Source of the DNA: Pedobacter ureilyticus
GTDB lineage: Bacteria > Bacteroidota > Bacteroidia > Sphingobacteriales > Sphingobacteriaceae
Length of the DNA: 62,039 nt
Reading direction: 5' to 3'
NCBI RefSeq assembly: GCF_005925345.1
Contig: NZ_SSHJ01000025.1
Span: 1-62,039 of the forward strand
Shown one piece after another: positions 51,241 to 59,667 of this stretch. The notes beneath the pieces were generated by a model, which worked only from the letters and a program-made list of their open reading frames with translations, was not told the origin of the DNA and made no database searches. Each line of letters starts with the position of its first letter. Within the stretch, counting starts at the first letter, position 1. The translations under genes and the position numbers were made by a program.

Positions 51241-54200
51241 TTAAAAAGTAACCTGTAACCCAAAAGTAAAAGTTCTCATGGTTGGCGTACTTGATGTTTT
51301 TACTGAACCATAAGGATTAACCTGTGATAAGAAAGTCCTATCAAAACCCTGAATTTCTGGGTCTAGACCTCTAAATGAAGTCCAAGTAAGCAAATTTTGT
51401 GCGTTGAAGTTTACACTTGCTCTTTTAATGTTCACTTTTTGGGCCCATTTAGAAATGTCATAAGCTAATGACACGTTTTTCAATCTAATGAAAGAAGCAT
51501 CTTCCCAAGCTGCAGAAGAATATCTGTAATTACTGGTATATCTTGTGTACGCTAAAGATGAGGTAAGTGTAGAAGCTCTAGGGATGTCCGTTATGTCACC
51601 TGGTTTTCTCCAGCGGTTTAAAACCGAAGTATCAAAATTTGTCAATCCGCCCAAATTACCAGCCAATGGACCATAAGCTAAACCAGGCCCCTCCTGTTTC
51701 ACGAATTGAAATAAGAAACTTAGGGAAGCTCCCTTATAAGAAAAAGTATTATTTAAACCACCATAGTACTTAGGCATCAAGTTACCAAGTATCACTTCAT
51801 CTGCAGCAGATAAAGTATTATCACCATTTACATCTAAAAATTGAGCAACACCGGTAGCCGGGTCTACTCCTGTAAATTGATAACCTTTAACTATCCGAGT
51901 AGATTCTCCAATAATATATCTGTTAGCATTAGCAGATGCCGCTAAGCCTGGGTAGTCCAACAGTTTATTTTTTGGCAAAGAAAAATTGAGGCTTGTGGTC
52001 CACTTAAAATCTTTATTAGTGATATTATTTGACGACAAATCAAACTCCCATCCAGAATTTTCGATCTTGGCTTCCCAATTTCCAAAATATGAAGGATAAC
52101 CTGTTTGTGCCGATAAGGTAATATCTACTAATTGATTACCAGAACGGTTATTGTAATAAGTGGTATTTAAAAAGAACCTATCATTTAAAAAACCTAGTTC
52201 TAAACCAATCTCTCTCTTAGTATTCTCTTCCCATCTAAAATAAGGGTTAAATACCCCAGTCGGCGAAAGACTTGAATTGCCTTGAAAAGCAAATCCGCTA
52301 CTCCAGTTATTCAAGTATTTATAATCCCCAATTTGATCGCTCCCCGTTAAACCAAAACTTGCCCTTAACTTACCAAAGCTAATTACCTTATTGCTTTTCA
52401 AGAAATCTTCATTTGAGAAAATCCAGCCAGCACCAATGGCACCAAAATTCCCATATTTATTACCCGGACCAAATCTTGTAGAACCATCTCTACGGCCCGA
52501 TAGATTTATAAGATATTTGTTATCGTAGTTGTAACTAATTCTGCTAAAGAAGGATTGATAGCTGTAATCTGCAAATTGATAGTTATTTACTCTTAACGTT
52601 CCTGCAGCTAACATGTTGTCCAACTGACTATCGCTTGCGTATCCCGTACCTAACAAATAATGTCCATTGGTTTCACCTTCTTGCCATGTGCCCCCCAATA
52701 AAACTTTTACTTCATGTTTGCCAAATGATTTAGTATAATTCAACTGAGGTTCTACGATATAAGAATTATAATCACTGAAACCGAATGACGCCTGAGGACC
52801 TGTAGCTACGGCTGGGTTAAAACCAGTTGATGGTAAGGTCTGCACCTGGTCCATGCCTTTTAGGTTATAACCAAAACTCACTCTGGCTTCTAAACCAGAT
52901 AAGATTTGATAAGAGGCTACAGAATTTGCTAAAAGAGATTTGCTTTTAGAAACAGAAGTTCTTTCCATAACGGCATAAGGATTCTGTAAAGAAGTTCCAA
53001 ACCAATAATAACTACCATCTGGATTATATAAATAATAGTTTGGCGCTAGGTTGTAATATTGTGCCAAATCTGTTGGCACTGTATTGTTTTTATCGGTAGC
53101 GTAATTTACGCTAGCATTTAACTTGAACTTGCCATTCTTAGATTGTGTGGTAATGTTAAAAGCTCCATTAATACGGTTGTAAGACTTATCACCCGGAAGA
53201 GGGTCGCCTTGATTATTGTAGTTTCCGCTAAACAAGTACTTTACTTGGTCTGAACCGCCACTTACCGATAATTGATAGTTGCTGAAGGGTGCAGAAAAAC
53301 CATATAGCCTATCTTGCCAATCGTTATAATCTGTCTGGCTCCAAGTTAATAAATCTGGTGCATTTGTTGCCGTAGGCGTGTTGTTGTCATTGGTAAATCC
53401 CTCTTTTCTTAACTCTAAAAACTGTTGAGTGTTTAGCATCTCTAAAGTTTTAACCGCTTTAGAAGCACCTACATTAGCACCGAAATCTACCTTTAAATTG
53501 CCAGCTTGACCTCTTTTGGTAGTAATTAAAATTACTCCATTAGCACCTCGCGAACCATAAATTGCAGTTGCATCTGCATCTTTTAAGATATCTATACGCT
53601 CGATATCTCTTGGGTTAATCATTGAAAGTGGATTTTGACGTCCATTTGCTGCAATAAATTGATTCATGCTTTCGTCAGAGAAAGGCACCCCATCTACAAT
53701 ATAAAGTGGTGTATTCCCATTATTTAAAGAATTGGCTCCACGTAATTGCACATTAAAACCACCACCAGGTAAGCCGCTATTTGATGAAATCATCAAACCT
53801 GTCGCACGCCCTTGTAATGCTGCTAATGGATCGATTACAGGTTGTGTCTCTAAATCTTTAGCAGTAACGCTTGAAATAGAACCTATGTTATTTCTATTGG
53901 TAGAAGTTCCGTAACCCACTACCACAACTTCATCTAGTTTAGATAAATCAGGACTTAGCACTACATTTACATTACCACCATCTAATTTAATTTCTTGTGT
54001 TTTATAGCCAATATATAGCACTACCAAAATATCGCCAGCGGCAACGCCAGTTAAACTTGCCTTACCTTCTTCGTTGGTTCCAAAAACTGTTGGTTTATTT
54101 TTAACTTTTAATGTAACACCCGGAATTGGCTGATTGGCTTCATCTAACACTGTTACCGTGATATTCTCTTGTACTGAAGAAGAGGTATATGCTCTATCTT

Positions 54201-54486
54201 TACGTTTAACAACTATTGTATTTTCAAATGTTTGATACTTTAAATTGCTATTTTTGAATATTTGCTTTAAAACTACAGCAATACTTTCATTTTTCACATT
54301 AATATTGTAAAGCGTATTGTCTATCTCGTTAGGATCGTAAATAAATCGATAGGCTGAATTCGCTTCAATTTCTCTAACTACCTGTTGAAATTTGGCATTA
54401 GAGACATTCATAGTTAGATTTTGAGCTGCCGCTGCCTGACCGAAGTAGGCAAGTAAGCAGAGCAATAAGTAGATTTTTATTTTCAT
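51241..54486 (-). CDS. SusC/RagA-family TonB-dependent outer-membrane transporter with STN domain
   Basis: 1081 residues. Signal peptide to about AAAAQ (residue 22), then an N-terminal STN signalling domain (about 24-95: NLTMNVSNAKFQQVVREIEANSAYRFIYDP to YQTFENTIVVKRK). A CarboxypepD-like domain (about 108-185) follows. The SusC motif LDEVVVVGYGTSTNRNNIGSISSV, the plug (LQGRATGLMISSNSGLPGGGFNVQLRGANSLNNGNTPLYIVDGVPFS to YGSRGANGVILITTKRG) and the barrel complete it. The STN domain makes it a receptor that can signal to FecR. Its SusD partner follows. No glycoside hydrolase or peptidase lies in the cluster, so the cargo is unknown. Confidence 0.94.
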   Translation of the reverse strand: MKIKIYLLLCLLAYFGQAAAAQNLTMNVSNAKFQQVVREIEANSAYRFIYDPNEIDNTLYNINVKNESIAVVLKQIFKNSNLKYQTFENTIVVKRKDRAYTSSSVQENITVTVLDEANQPIPGVTLKVKNKPTVFGTNEEGKASLTGVAAGDILVVLYIGYKTQEIKLDGGNVNVVLSPDLSKLDEVVVVGYGTSTNRNNIGSISSVTAKDLETQPVIDPLAALQGRATGLMISSNSGLPGGGFNVQLRGANSLNNGNTPLYIVDGVPFSDESMNQFIAANGRQNPLSMINPRDIERIDILKDADATAIYGSRGANGVILITTKRGQAGNLKVDFGANVGASKAVKTLEMLNTQQFLELRKEGFTNDNNTPTATNAPDLLTWSQTDYNDWQDRLYGFSAPFSNYQLSVSGGSDQVKYLFSGNYNNQGDPLPGDKSYNRINGAFNITTQSKNGKFKLNASVNYATDKNNTVPTDLAQYYNLAPNYYLYNPDGSYYWFGTSLQNPYAVMERTSVSKSKSLLANSVASYQILSGLEARVSFGYNLKGMDQVQTLPSTGFNPAVATGPQASFGFSDYNSYIVEPQLNYTKSFGKHEVKVLLGGTWQEGETNGHYLLGTGYASDSQLDNMLAAGTLRVNNYQFADYSYQSFFSRISYNYDNKYLINLSGRRDGSTRFGPGNKYGNFGAIGAGWIFSNEDFLKSNKVISFGKLRASFGLTGSDQIGDYKYLNNWSSGFAFQGNSSLSPTGVFNPYFRWEENTKREIGLELGFLNDRFFLNTTYYNNRSGNQLVDITLSAQTGYPSYFGNWEAKIENSGWEFDLSSNNITNKDFKWTTSLNFSLPKNKLLDYPGLAASANANRYIIGESTRIVKGYQFTGVDPATGVAQFLDVNGDNTLSAADEVILGNLMPKYYGGLNNTFSYKGASLSFLFQFVKQEGPGLAYGPLAGNLGGLTNFDTSVLNRWRKPGDITDIPRASTLTSSLAYTRYTSNYRYSSAAWEDASFIRLKNVSLAYDISKWAQKVNIKRASVNFNAQNLLTWTSFRGLDPEIQGFDRTFLSQVNPYGSVKTSSTPTMRTFTFGLQVTF

Positions 54487-54547
54487 AAAAAAGGTTTAGG
54501 TTAATAATTAGTATTGTTGTAATAGTTGGTTGCTAGAGTGAAGATTA

Positions 54548-55606
54548 TTATGGTATCAATGCTAAATGCGCCCCCTCCTTTCTATATTTAATTCCTGAGA
54601 ATTCTAGTATAGCCAACACCTCATTAAAAGGTTGCTTCCTAGAAATTTTCCCTGTAAGCGTTTTTTGCTTGTATTTTGGATGTATTTGGTAACTGAAATT
54701 ATACCACTTCGAAAGATCTTCAAGAATATCAGGCAAAGGAGTGTCGGCAAATTCAAAATATCCTGTCTTCCAAGCGTACTGCGCAGAAGGGTTTTCGATC
54801 TCACTAATCGATGAAACATCGCTCAGCTCGTCAATTTGATAAAGTTGGTTAGGCTTAATAATCGACTGCCCGTCTTTTTGAGTAATACTAATAGAACCCT
54901 CTACCAAGAACGCCTTTACATTTTTATTTCCCTCACGGTAGTTCACATTAAACTCCGTACCCAGAGCTTCTATTTTTGTTTTAGCAGCAAAAACCCTAAA
55001 TGGTTTGGTTTTATCTTTAGCCACCTTAAAATATGCCTCGCCTTTTTTAAGATTTAAATCGCGGTAGGTGTGGTTAAAATCAGAAGGTATAATAATTTCG
55101 CTATTGGCATTCAGCCAAATCTCACTTCCATCTGGTAAAAAAGCATGATATTCTTCGCCGATAGCTGTGCGAATAGTTAACTGTTCATTGCCTTTTAGCT
55201 CAGCCATTGCCTTTTTAACATCTGCATTGCCGTAAGCAGCAGAATGATTTGAAGCAATAGAAATTTCGGCCTTAACTTTACCGCTTACAAAGTGAGCTTT
55301 AACCTCAGCCACACTCGCATCTTTAAGGTTAGCCTTATAAATTGCGAGGGAAATACTGGCCAAAACGACAATTGCCGCAGCCGCTTTTAAGAAACTAAAA
55401 CTGCGATGAGCTTTCTTACTGGTTGCCAGCTTAATGCTATTCCATATTTGCTGATTTGTAGAATTAAGTTCCTCTAAACTTAGTGTCTTAGTCGATTTGC
55501 TTGCAGTATATTGGTTGTACCAAAGCTCTACGTAAACCCTCTCTTCAGGACTACATTGATTATCGGCATATTTCTTTAATAACTCGTTGGTAATCTTAAT
55601 AGACAT
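54548..55606 (-). CDS. FecR-family anti-sigma regulator
   Basis: 352 residues. Cytoplasmic N-terminus (TNELLKKYADNQCSPEERVYVELWYN) binds the sigma factor, one membrane helix lies near residues 68-87 (FLKAAAAIVVLASISLAIY), and the periplasmic FecR domain includes IRTAIGEEYHAFLPDGSEIWLNANSEIIIPSDFNHTYRDLNLKKGEAYFKVAKDKTKPFRV. The C-terminal DUF4974-like part (FEFADTPLPDILEDLSKWYNFSYQIHPKY) contacts the STN domain of the receptor. It lies 33 bases after the sigma gene and 61 bases before susC, the standard order of a FecIR-SusC signalling unit. Confidence 0.94.
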   Translation of the reverse strand: MSIKITNELLKKYADNQCSPEERVYVELWYNQYTASKSTKTLSLEELNSTNQQIWNSIKLATSKKAHRSFSFLKAAAAIVVLASISLAIYKANLKDASVAEVKAHFVSGKVKAEISIASNHSAAYGNADVKKAMAELKGNEQLTIRTAIGEEYHAFLPDGSEIWLNANSEIIIPSDFNHTYRDLNLKKGEAYFKVAKDKTKPFRVFAAKTKIEALGTEFNVNYREGNKNVKAFLVEGSISITQKDGQSIIKPNQLYQIDELSDVSSISEIENPSAQYAWKTGYFEFADTPLPDILEDLSKWYNFSYQIHPKYKQKTLTGKISRKQPFNEVLAILEFSGIKYRKEGAHLALIP

Positions 55607-55639
55607 ATTATTGTTTGGGTAAAAACAATAACAAGACAG

Positions 55640-56176
55640 CTATAAAAAGAAAAGGTAGTACTTGATATGAAGAAATTTTTCTCTCATTAATCGTAAAGCT
55701 CTGCTAACCTGCTTTTTCACCGTGTTTTCTGCAATTTCAAGTTCTTCAGCAATCTCCTTATAGGATTTATTCTCCAATCGGCTTTTTCTAAATATTTCCG
55801 CCATTTTTGGAGGGAGATTATCTATTTCACGGTTAATCTGATTAGCTAATTCCTTCTCAATTAGAAAAACATCAGGAGTATTAAAATATTGGTTTTGAAC
55901 TTGGTTCTCCTGATACTTTTCGTGATCTACAACAACCTTTTTGTGTGCTAAATAGTTGATAGCCCTATTTCTAACAGACGAGTACAAATAGGCAGAATAG
56001 GAAGTGTTGATGCCTATGTTATCAAAATTATTCCAAAGATTAGTAAAGACTTCCTGTACAATATCTTTTGCATCATCTTCATCATCCACCATTTTAAGCA
56101 AATGCAAATAAAGCTTCAGCCAATGGTTTTCATAGACTTCTTTAAATAGCTTTTCCTTAAATGCTTCTTTATTCAT
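55640..56176 (-). CDS. ECF sigma-70 factor (FecI-like, Bacteroidetes)
   Basis: 178 residues. Region 2 spans about residues 18-90 (LYLHLLKMVDDEDDAKDIVQEVFTNLWNNF to SVRNRAINYLAHKK) and region 4 about 118-172 (LPPKMAEIFRKSRLENKSYKEIAEELEIAENTVKKQVSRALRLMREK). It would direct polymerase to the susC promoter when FecR releases it. First gene of the five-gene minus-strand cluster. Exact TAATTTTG lies six bases before its ATG, so its own expression is probably from the housekeeping sigma factor with almost no leader. Confidence 0.94.
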   Translation of the reverse strand: MNKEAFKEKLFKEVYENHWLKLYLHLLKMVDDEDDAKDIVQEVFTNLWNNFDNIGINTSYSAYLYSSVRNRAINYLAHKKVVVDHEKYQENQVQNQYFNTPDVFLIEKELANQINREIDNLPPKMAEIFRKSRLENKSYKEIAEELEIAENTVKKQVSRALRLMREKFLHIKYYLFFL

Positions 56177-56182
56177 TCAAAT

Positions 56183-56190
56183 CAAAATTA
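56183..56190 (-). promoter_or_regulatory. TAnnTTTG promoter element of the ECF sigma gene
   Basis: TAATTTTG on the minus strand, exact consensus, six bases before the ATG at 56176. Confidence 0.5.
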
Positions 56191-56384
56191 TGACATTTAG
56201 CAAGGCGAGCGACGAAGATGCTAGAGGTGAATTTATCACAAAACTACAAAAAACTACTGCAACAGTAGGCTTTATAAAAATAATCCTTCAGAACTATTCA
56301 TAAAAGTTCTGAAAAGTTATCAAACAAATCAACATTCTATCTACACTAAATGTTAACTTTACCGTTAATTTTAATTGGCGCACT

Positions 56385-57506
56385 ATGCAAATACAATTAC
56401 CTTTTATAGTTAGGCTCACTTTAGCATTATTATCTATTCTGATGTTGGGGTATTTAGCTATTATTGGCAAAAGTATATTATCGCCTTTATTATTTTCGCT
56501 GTTATTGGCCTTTCTCATGTTGCCTTTGGCTAATTTTTTGGAAGTTAAATTGAGAATAAAAAGAAGTTTTGCAACTATACTCACGGTAATTGCTATGCTT
56601 GGGATAATTTATGGCGTTGGCCATTTCTTTGCCCTTCAGCTAAGCGAATTGTTGAGCGACTGGCCTTTGCTTGAAAAACAGGTAACCAACTCTTTTCACG
56701 AACTACAATATTGGATATCTAAAACTTTTCGTGTTAATATTAGCAAACAAGAAACCTATTTGGCTGATAGTGCCGAAAAGGCACTGGCAACTAGCGCAAC
56801 CGTTGTTGGCACCACATTAATCACCCTTTCTTCCAGTTTACTGTTCATTGCATTTACACTGCTTTTTACCTTCTTTTTACTTAATTATAGAAGATTGCTA
56901 TACAAATTTCTGAGTACGGTATTTATAGAAGACCACAGAACAAAAGTGACAGAAACTGTAAACGAGATACAGTACATTATTAAAAAATACATTACTGGCT
57001 TATTTATACAGATGGTAATTGTAAGTGTACTAATGGTGCTTACACTTTCTATTTTAGGGGTTAAATACGCCATATTGCTTGGTTTAGTTGCTGGTATTTT
57101 CAATATCATCCCTTATCTAGGAATTTCGATATCATTAATTATCAGTGTACTCATTACATTTGCCACCGCAGGGGCCACCAAAGCACTTTTTGTACTATTT
57201 GCTTATGTTGGCATACACACTATTGATGGAAATATTTTGATGCCCTTAATTGTAGGTTCAAAGGTTAAAATCAATGCCTTAATTGCTTTTATCGGAATTG
57301 TAGTTGGAGAAATGCTTTGGGGAATTTCTGGAATGTTCTTATGTATGCCTTACTTAGCAATGCTTAAAATTATTTTCCAAAAGGTTGATGGCTTACATGC
57401 TTGGGCAATTTTACTTGGCGAAGAACAAAAAGTTCCTAGAATAAAGAAAAGAACATCGCTATTTAGACCCAAAAAAGCAATAAAAACCGATGAGCCAACC
57501 GAATAA
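56385..57506 (+). CDS. AI-2E family transporter (TqsA/PerM-like)
   Basis: 373-residue membrane protein with about eight hydrophobic segments. The family layout is visible: AIIGKSILSPLLFSLLLAFLMLPLANFLE near residues 25-55, a soluble loop with LSELLSDWPLLEKQVTNSF, and then LGLVAGIFNIIPYLGISISLIISVLITFATAG near residue 225-255 and DGNILMPLIVGSKVKINALIAFIGIVVGEMLWGISGMFLCMPYLAMLKI. Family members export autoinducer-2 or act as sodium/proton antiporters; the substrate is open. The next gene overlaps its end by 17 bases. Confidence 0.87.
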   Translation: MQIQLPFIVRLTLALLSILMLGYLAIIGKSILSPLLFSLLLAFLMLPLANFLEVKLRIKRSFATILTVIAMLGIIYGVGHFFALQLSELLSDWPLLEKQVTNSFHELQYWISKTFRVNISKQETYLADSAEKALATSATVVGTTLITLSSSLLFIAFTLLFTFFLLNYRRLLYKFLSTVFIEDHRTKVTETVNEIQYIIKKYITGLFIQMVIVSVLMVLTLSILGVKYAILLGLVAGIFNIIPYLGISISLIISVLITFATAGATKALFVLFAYVGIHTIDGNILMPLIVGSKVKINALIAFIGIVVGEMLWGISGMFLCMPYLAMLKIIFQKVDGLHAWAILLGEEQKVPRIKKRTSLFRPKKAIKTDEPTE

Positions 57507-57801
57507 CAGATCTTCCAAATCGCCTCATATACTAAATACTTCTGCAAATCTTTTGGGCTTTTGCTTTGTGGTACTTACTTCTAGCAAAATCACTAAAATG
57601 AGTGAGGCCTCTTATATTGATGAAGGTGCTACGCTTGCAATTGTAAGTTTCATGAGCAGCTGCTTGCTCTCATTTCTCGCCATTAGAAATAAATCTCTGC
57701 AACGCTCAGCCAAACTAGAAAAATTGGCAGATGTTTTATTTCTTTGTGGACTGATCATCTTATTTCTAACTACAATTTTAATTGCTTTTAACGTTATATA
57801 A
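57490..57801 (+). CDS. Small membrane protein of unknown function
   Basis: 103 residues, not recognised. Three hydrophobic segments can be seen: ANLLGFCFVVLTSS (about 18-31), ATLAIVSFMSSCLLSFLAI (about 47-65) and VLFLCGLIILFLTTILIAFNVI (about 82-103), separated by short basic loops. It overlaps the transporter gene and ends two bases before mazG, so it is translated in the middle of a three-gene operon. Its place suggests a real gene. No function can be assigned. Confidence 0.7.
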   Translation: MSQPNNRSSKSPHILNTSANLLGFCFVVLTSSKITKMSEASYIDEGATLAIVSFMSSCLLSFLAIRNKSLQRSAKLEKLADVLFLCGLIILFLTTILIAFNVI

Positions 57802-57803
57802 TT

Positions 57804-58613
57804 ATGCCTGCTAATACTCCTCCTCCAAATTCTGTAACTCCAGATGGTGCTTTTTTACGTTTGCTAAAGGTTCTAGATACCTTACGTACGCAATGCCCAT
57901 GGGACAAAAAGCAGACCATGGAAACCTTGAGGCACCTCACAATTGAAGAAACCTACGAACTTTCTGACGCCATTTTAGATGGCGATATGCAGGAAATCAA
58001 AAAAGAATTGGGAGATGTGATGATGCACCTTGTTTTTTATGCCAGAATTGGCGATGAACAAAACCAGTTTAATATTACCGATGTACTGAATGGAGTTTGC
58101 GACAAATTGATCAGCAGGCACCCACATATTTATGGAGACGTGGAAGTAGAAAACGAAGAGCAGGTAAAACAAAACTGGGAAAAACTAAAATTGAAGGAAG
58201 GCAATAAATCTGTATTGGCGGGCGTACCAACATCTTTGCCTGCTTTAGTTAAAGCAGGTAGAATACAAGAAAAAGCCAGAGGTGTTGGCTTTGATTGGGA
58301 CGAAAAACAACAGGTTTGGGAAAAGGTAGAAGAAGAGCTGCAGGAATTCAAAAATGAGTTTAACATAACAGATGGTAAAGAAATTGACATTGAAAAAGCG
58401 GAAGGCGAATTTGGCGATTTATTATTCTCGTTGGTAAACTACGCACGTTTTGTTGATATCAATCCGGAAAATGCACTAGAAAAAACCAATAAAAAGTTCA
58501 TTAAGCGTTTTCAATATCTGGAAGAAAAGGCCAAAGAAAGTGGAAAAGCGTTACAGGATATGACATTAGCCGAAATGGATATCTATTGGAACGAAGCAAA
58601 AAAACTTCCGTAA
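57804..58613 (+). CDS. mazG: Nucleoside triphosphate pyrophosphohydrolase MazG
   Basis: 269 residues, normal length. Two MazG repeats: the first has TLRTQCPWDKKQTMETLRHLTIEETYELSDAILDGDMQEIKKELGDVMMHLVFYA (ExxE and ExxD metal-binding motifs) and the second VEEELQEFKNEF plus EGEFGDLLFSLVNYARFVDINPENALEKTNKKFIKRFQYLE. It hydrolyses NTPs to NMPs and pyrophosphate, cleaning up unusual nucleotides or lowering ppGpp. Third gene after the AI-2E-type transporter. Confidence 0.94.
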   Translation: MPANTPPPNSVTPDGAFLRLLKVLDTLRTQCPWDKKQTMETLRHLTIEETYELSDAILDGDMQEIKKELGDVMMHLVFYARIGDEQNQFNITDVLNGVCDKLISRHPHIYGDVEVENEEQVKQNWEKLKLKEGNKSVLAGVPTSLPALVKAGRIQEKARGVGFDWDEKQQVWEKVEEELQEFKNEFNITDGKEIDIEKAEGEFGDLLFSLVNYARFVDINPENALEKTNKKFIKRFQYLEEKAKESGKALQDMTLAEMDIYWNEAKKLP

Positions 58614-58663
58614 AGACGCAAGATAGTGCGCATCAACTTTTGCATCTCAGCCAAAACAAGTAA

Positions 58664-58683
58664 AGACGCAAAATCTTGCGTCT
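58664..58683. repeat. AGACGCAA/TTGCGTCT hairpin with a diverged neighbour copy
   Basis: Perfect eight-base arms around AATC, preceded by GTAA. A similar but broken copy (GTAAAGACGCAAGATAGTGCG) begins at 58610, overlapping the mazG stop. Looks like a dispersed repeat. Confidence 0.6.
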
Positions 58684-58702
58684 CAACCTTAACCAAAACC
58701 CT

Positions 58703-59065
58703 ATGGAAAAATATACCACAATAGATCAATACATTGCTTCTTTCCCTCAAGAAACTAAAAAAATCTTGCAGCAACTAAGAGAAGATTTGCAGCAAATGGT
58801 TCCAGAAGCGAAGCAGAAAATCAGCTATGCTATACCTACTTTTGCGCTAAACGGCAACTTAATCCATTTTGCAGGTTACAAAAATCATATTGGTTTATAT
58901 CCTGGAAGTAAAGCCATTGAAATATTGGCAGATGATTTGAAGGGCTATCGTACTTCTAAAGGAACTATTCAATTCCCTATTGAAAAACCTTTACCAATGG
59001 CTTTAATTAAAAAGATTGTAGATTTTTGCGTAACGCAGAATTTGGCGAAAACGAAGAAGAAATAA
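58703..59065 (+). CDS. DUF1801 family protein (YdhG-like)
   Basis: 120 residues. Family marks are TIDQYIASFPQETKKILQQLREDLQQMVPEAKQKISYAIPTFALNGNLIHFAGYKNHIGLYPG and YRTSKGTIQFPIEKPLPMALIKKIVDF. Members include a frataxin-like iron chaperone in Bacillus, but most are uncharacterised; the role here is unknown. The start at ATG 58703 is chosen because the repeat hairpin lies directly upstream and the frame before it is repeat sequence. Convergent with the S4-domain gene. Confidence 0.8.
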   Translation: MEKYTTIDQYIASFPQETKKILQQLREDLQQMVPEAKQKISYAIPTFALNGNLIHFAGYKNHIGLYPGSKAIEILADDLKGYRTSKGTIQFPIEKPLPMALIKKIVDFCVTQNLAKTKKK

Positions 59066-59088
59066 TCGGTTAACTGGTTAATTGTTGA

Positions 59089-59106
59089 TCCCGATAGCTA
59101 TCGGGA
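59089..59106. repeat. Perfect 18-bp palindrome between convergent genes
   Basis: TCCCGATAGCTATCGGGA, flanked by loosely related GGTTAA/GGCTAACTGG sequence on both sides. May help end both transcripts; no T-tract. A common palindrome type in this group of bacteria. Confidence 0.55.
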
Positions 59107-59148
59107 GGTTAATCGGCTAACTGGTACCTGACCACTAGTACCTAAATC

Positions 59149-59553
59149 CTATTCATCTTCATCTTCCCAAAAACTACCTATTAAATCATCGGTTTCACGG
59201 CGATCTTTCTTAGTGGGTCTTCCCGCACCCCTATCTCTCTGTAAAGTTGGCGCATGAAATACCGATTTAAAGGCACGAGTTTCTTCCACAGGGGTTAAAT
59301 CTTTATACTTAGTTACCGCAATTTTGGCATCCGTGCGGTTGTAGGAGAAATCTACCACCTCAATTACTTTCCGCTCGGCACCTTTACTAATTTGGTAAAC
59401 ATCACCAATTTTCACAATGGTCGAGGGTTTAATATTCTGTCCCTTTAACTTTACACGTCCCGCTTTGCAAGCTTCGGTAGCCAAGCTTCTGGTTTTAAAA
59501 ACGCGGATAGCCCAAAGATATTTATCGATACGTAGTTTTTCTGCTTCTGCCAT
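59149..59553 (-). CDS. S4-domain RNA-binding protein (Hsp15/HslR-like)
   Basis: 134 residues. An S4 RNA-binding domain covers about residues 6-65 (LRIDKYLWAIRVFKTRSLATEACKAGRVKLKGQNIKPSTIVKIGDVYQI), followed by a basic then acidic tail (GRPTKKDRRETDDLIGSFWEDEDE). Hsp15 binds 50S subunits carrying stalled peptidyl-tRNA during heat shock, and this protein has the same domain order. The start is fixed by TAATTTTG four bases before the ATG. Confidence 0.88.
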   Translation of the reverse strand: MAEAEKLRIDKYLWAIRVFKTRSLATEACKAGRVKLKGQNIKPSTIVKIGDVYQISKGAERKVIEVVDFSYNRTDAKIAVTKYKDLTPVEETRAFKSVFHAPTLQRDRGAGRPTKKDRRETDDLIGSFWEDEDE

Positions 59554-59557
59554 GCTT

Positions 59558-59565
59558 CAAAATTA
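59558..59565 (-). promoter_or_regulatory. TAnnTTTG promoter element of the S4-domain gene
   Basis: TAATTTTG on the minus strand, exact consensus, four bases (AAGC) before the ATG at 59553. Confidence 0.6.
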
Positions 59566-59603
59566 ATGAAGATTTTGCTTGGTTTTAACTTCTAGCTTAC
59601 AAC

Positions 59604-59638
59604 TTTTAACTTTTAACCTTTAACTTTTAACTTATAAA
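59604..59638. repeat. TTTTAAC heptamer tandem repeat upstream of dapD
   Basis: TTTTAAC TTTTAAC CTTTAAC TTTTAAC, then TTATAAAC, about 30 bases before the dapD start. Length may vary by slippage and could affect the promoter; not known. Confidence 0.55.
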
Positions 59639-59667
59639 CGCTTATTTTGCATAAACTTTTAAATACA

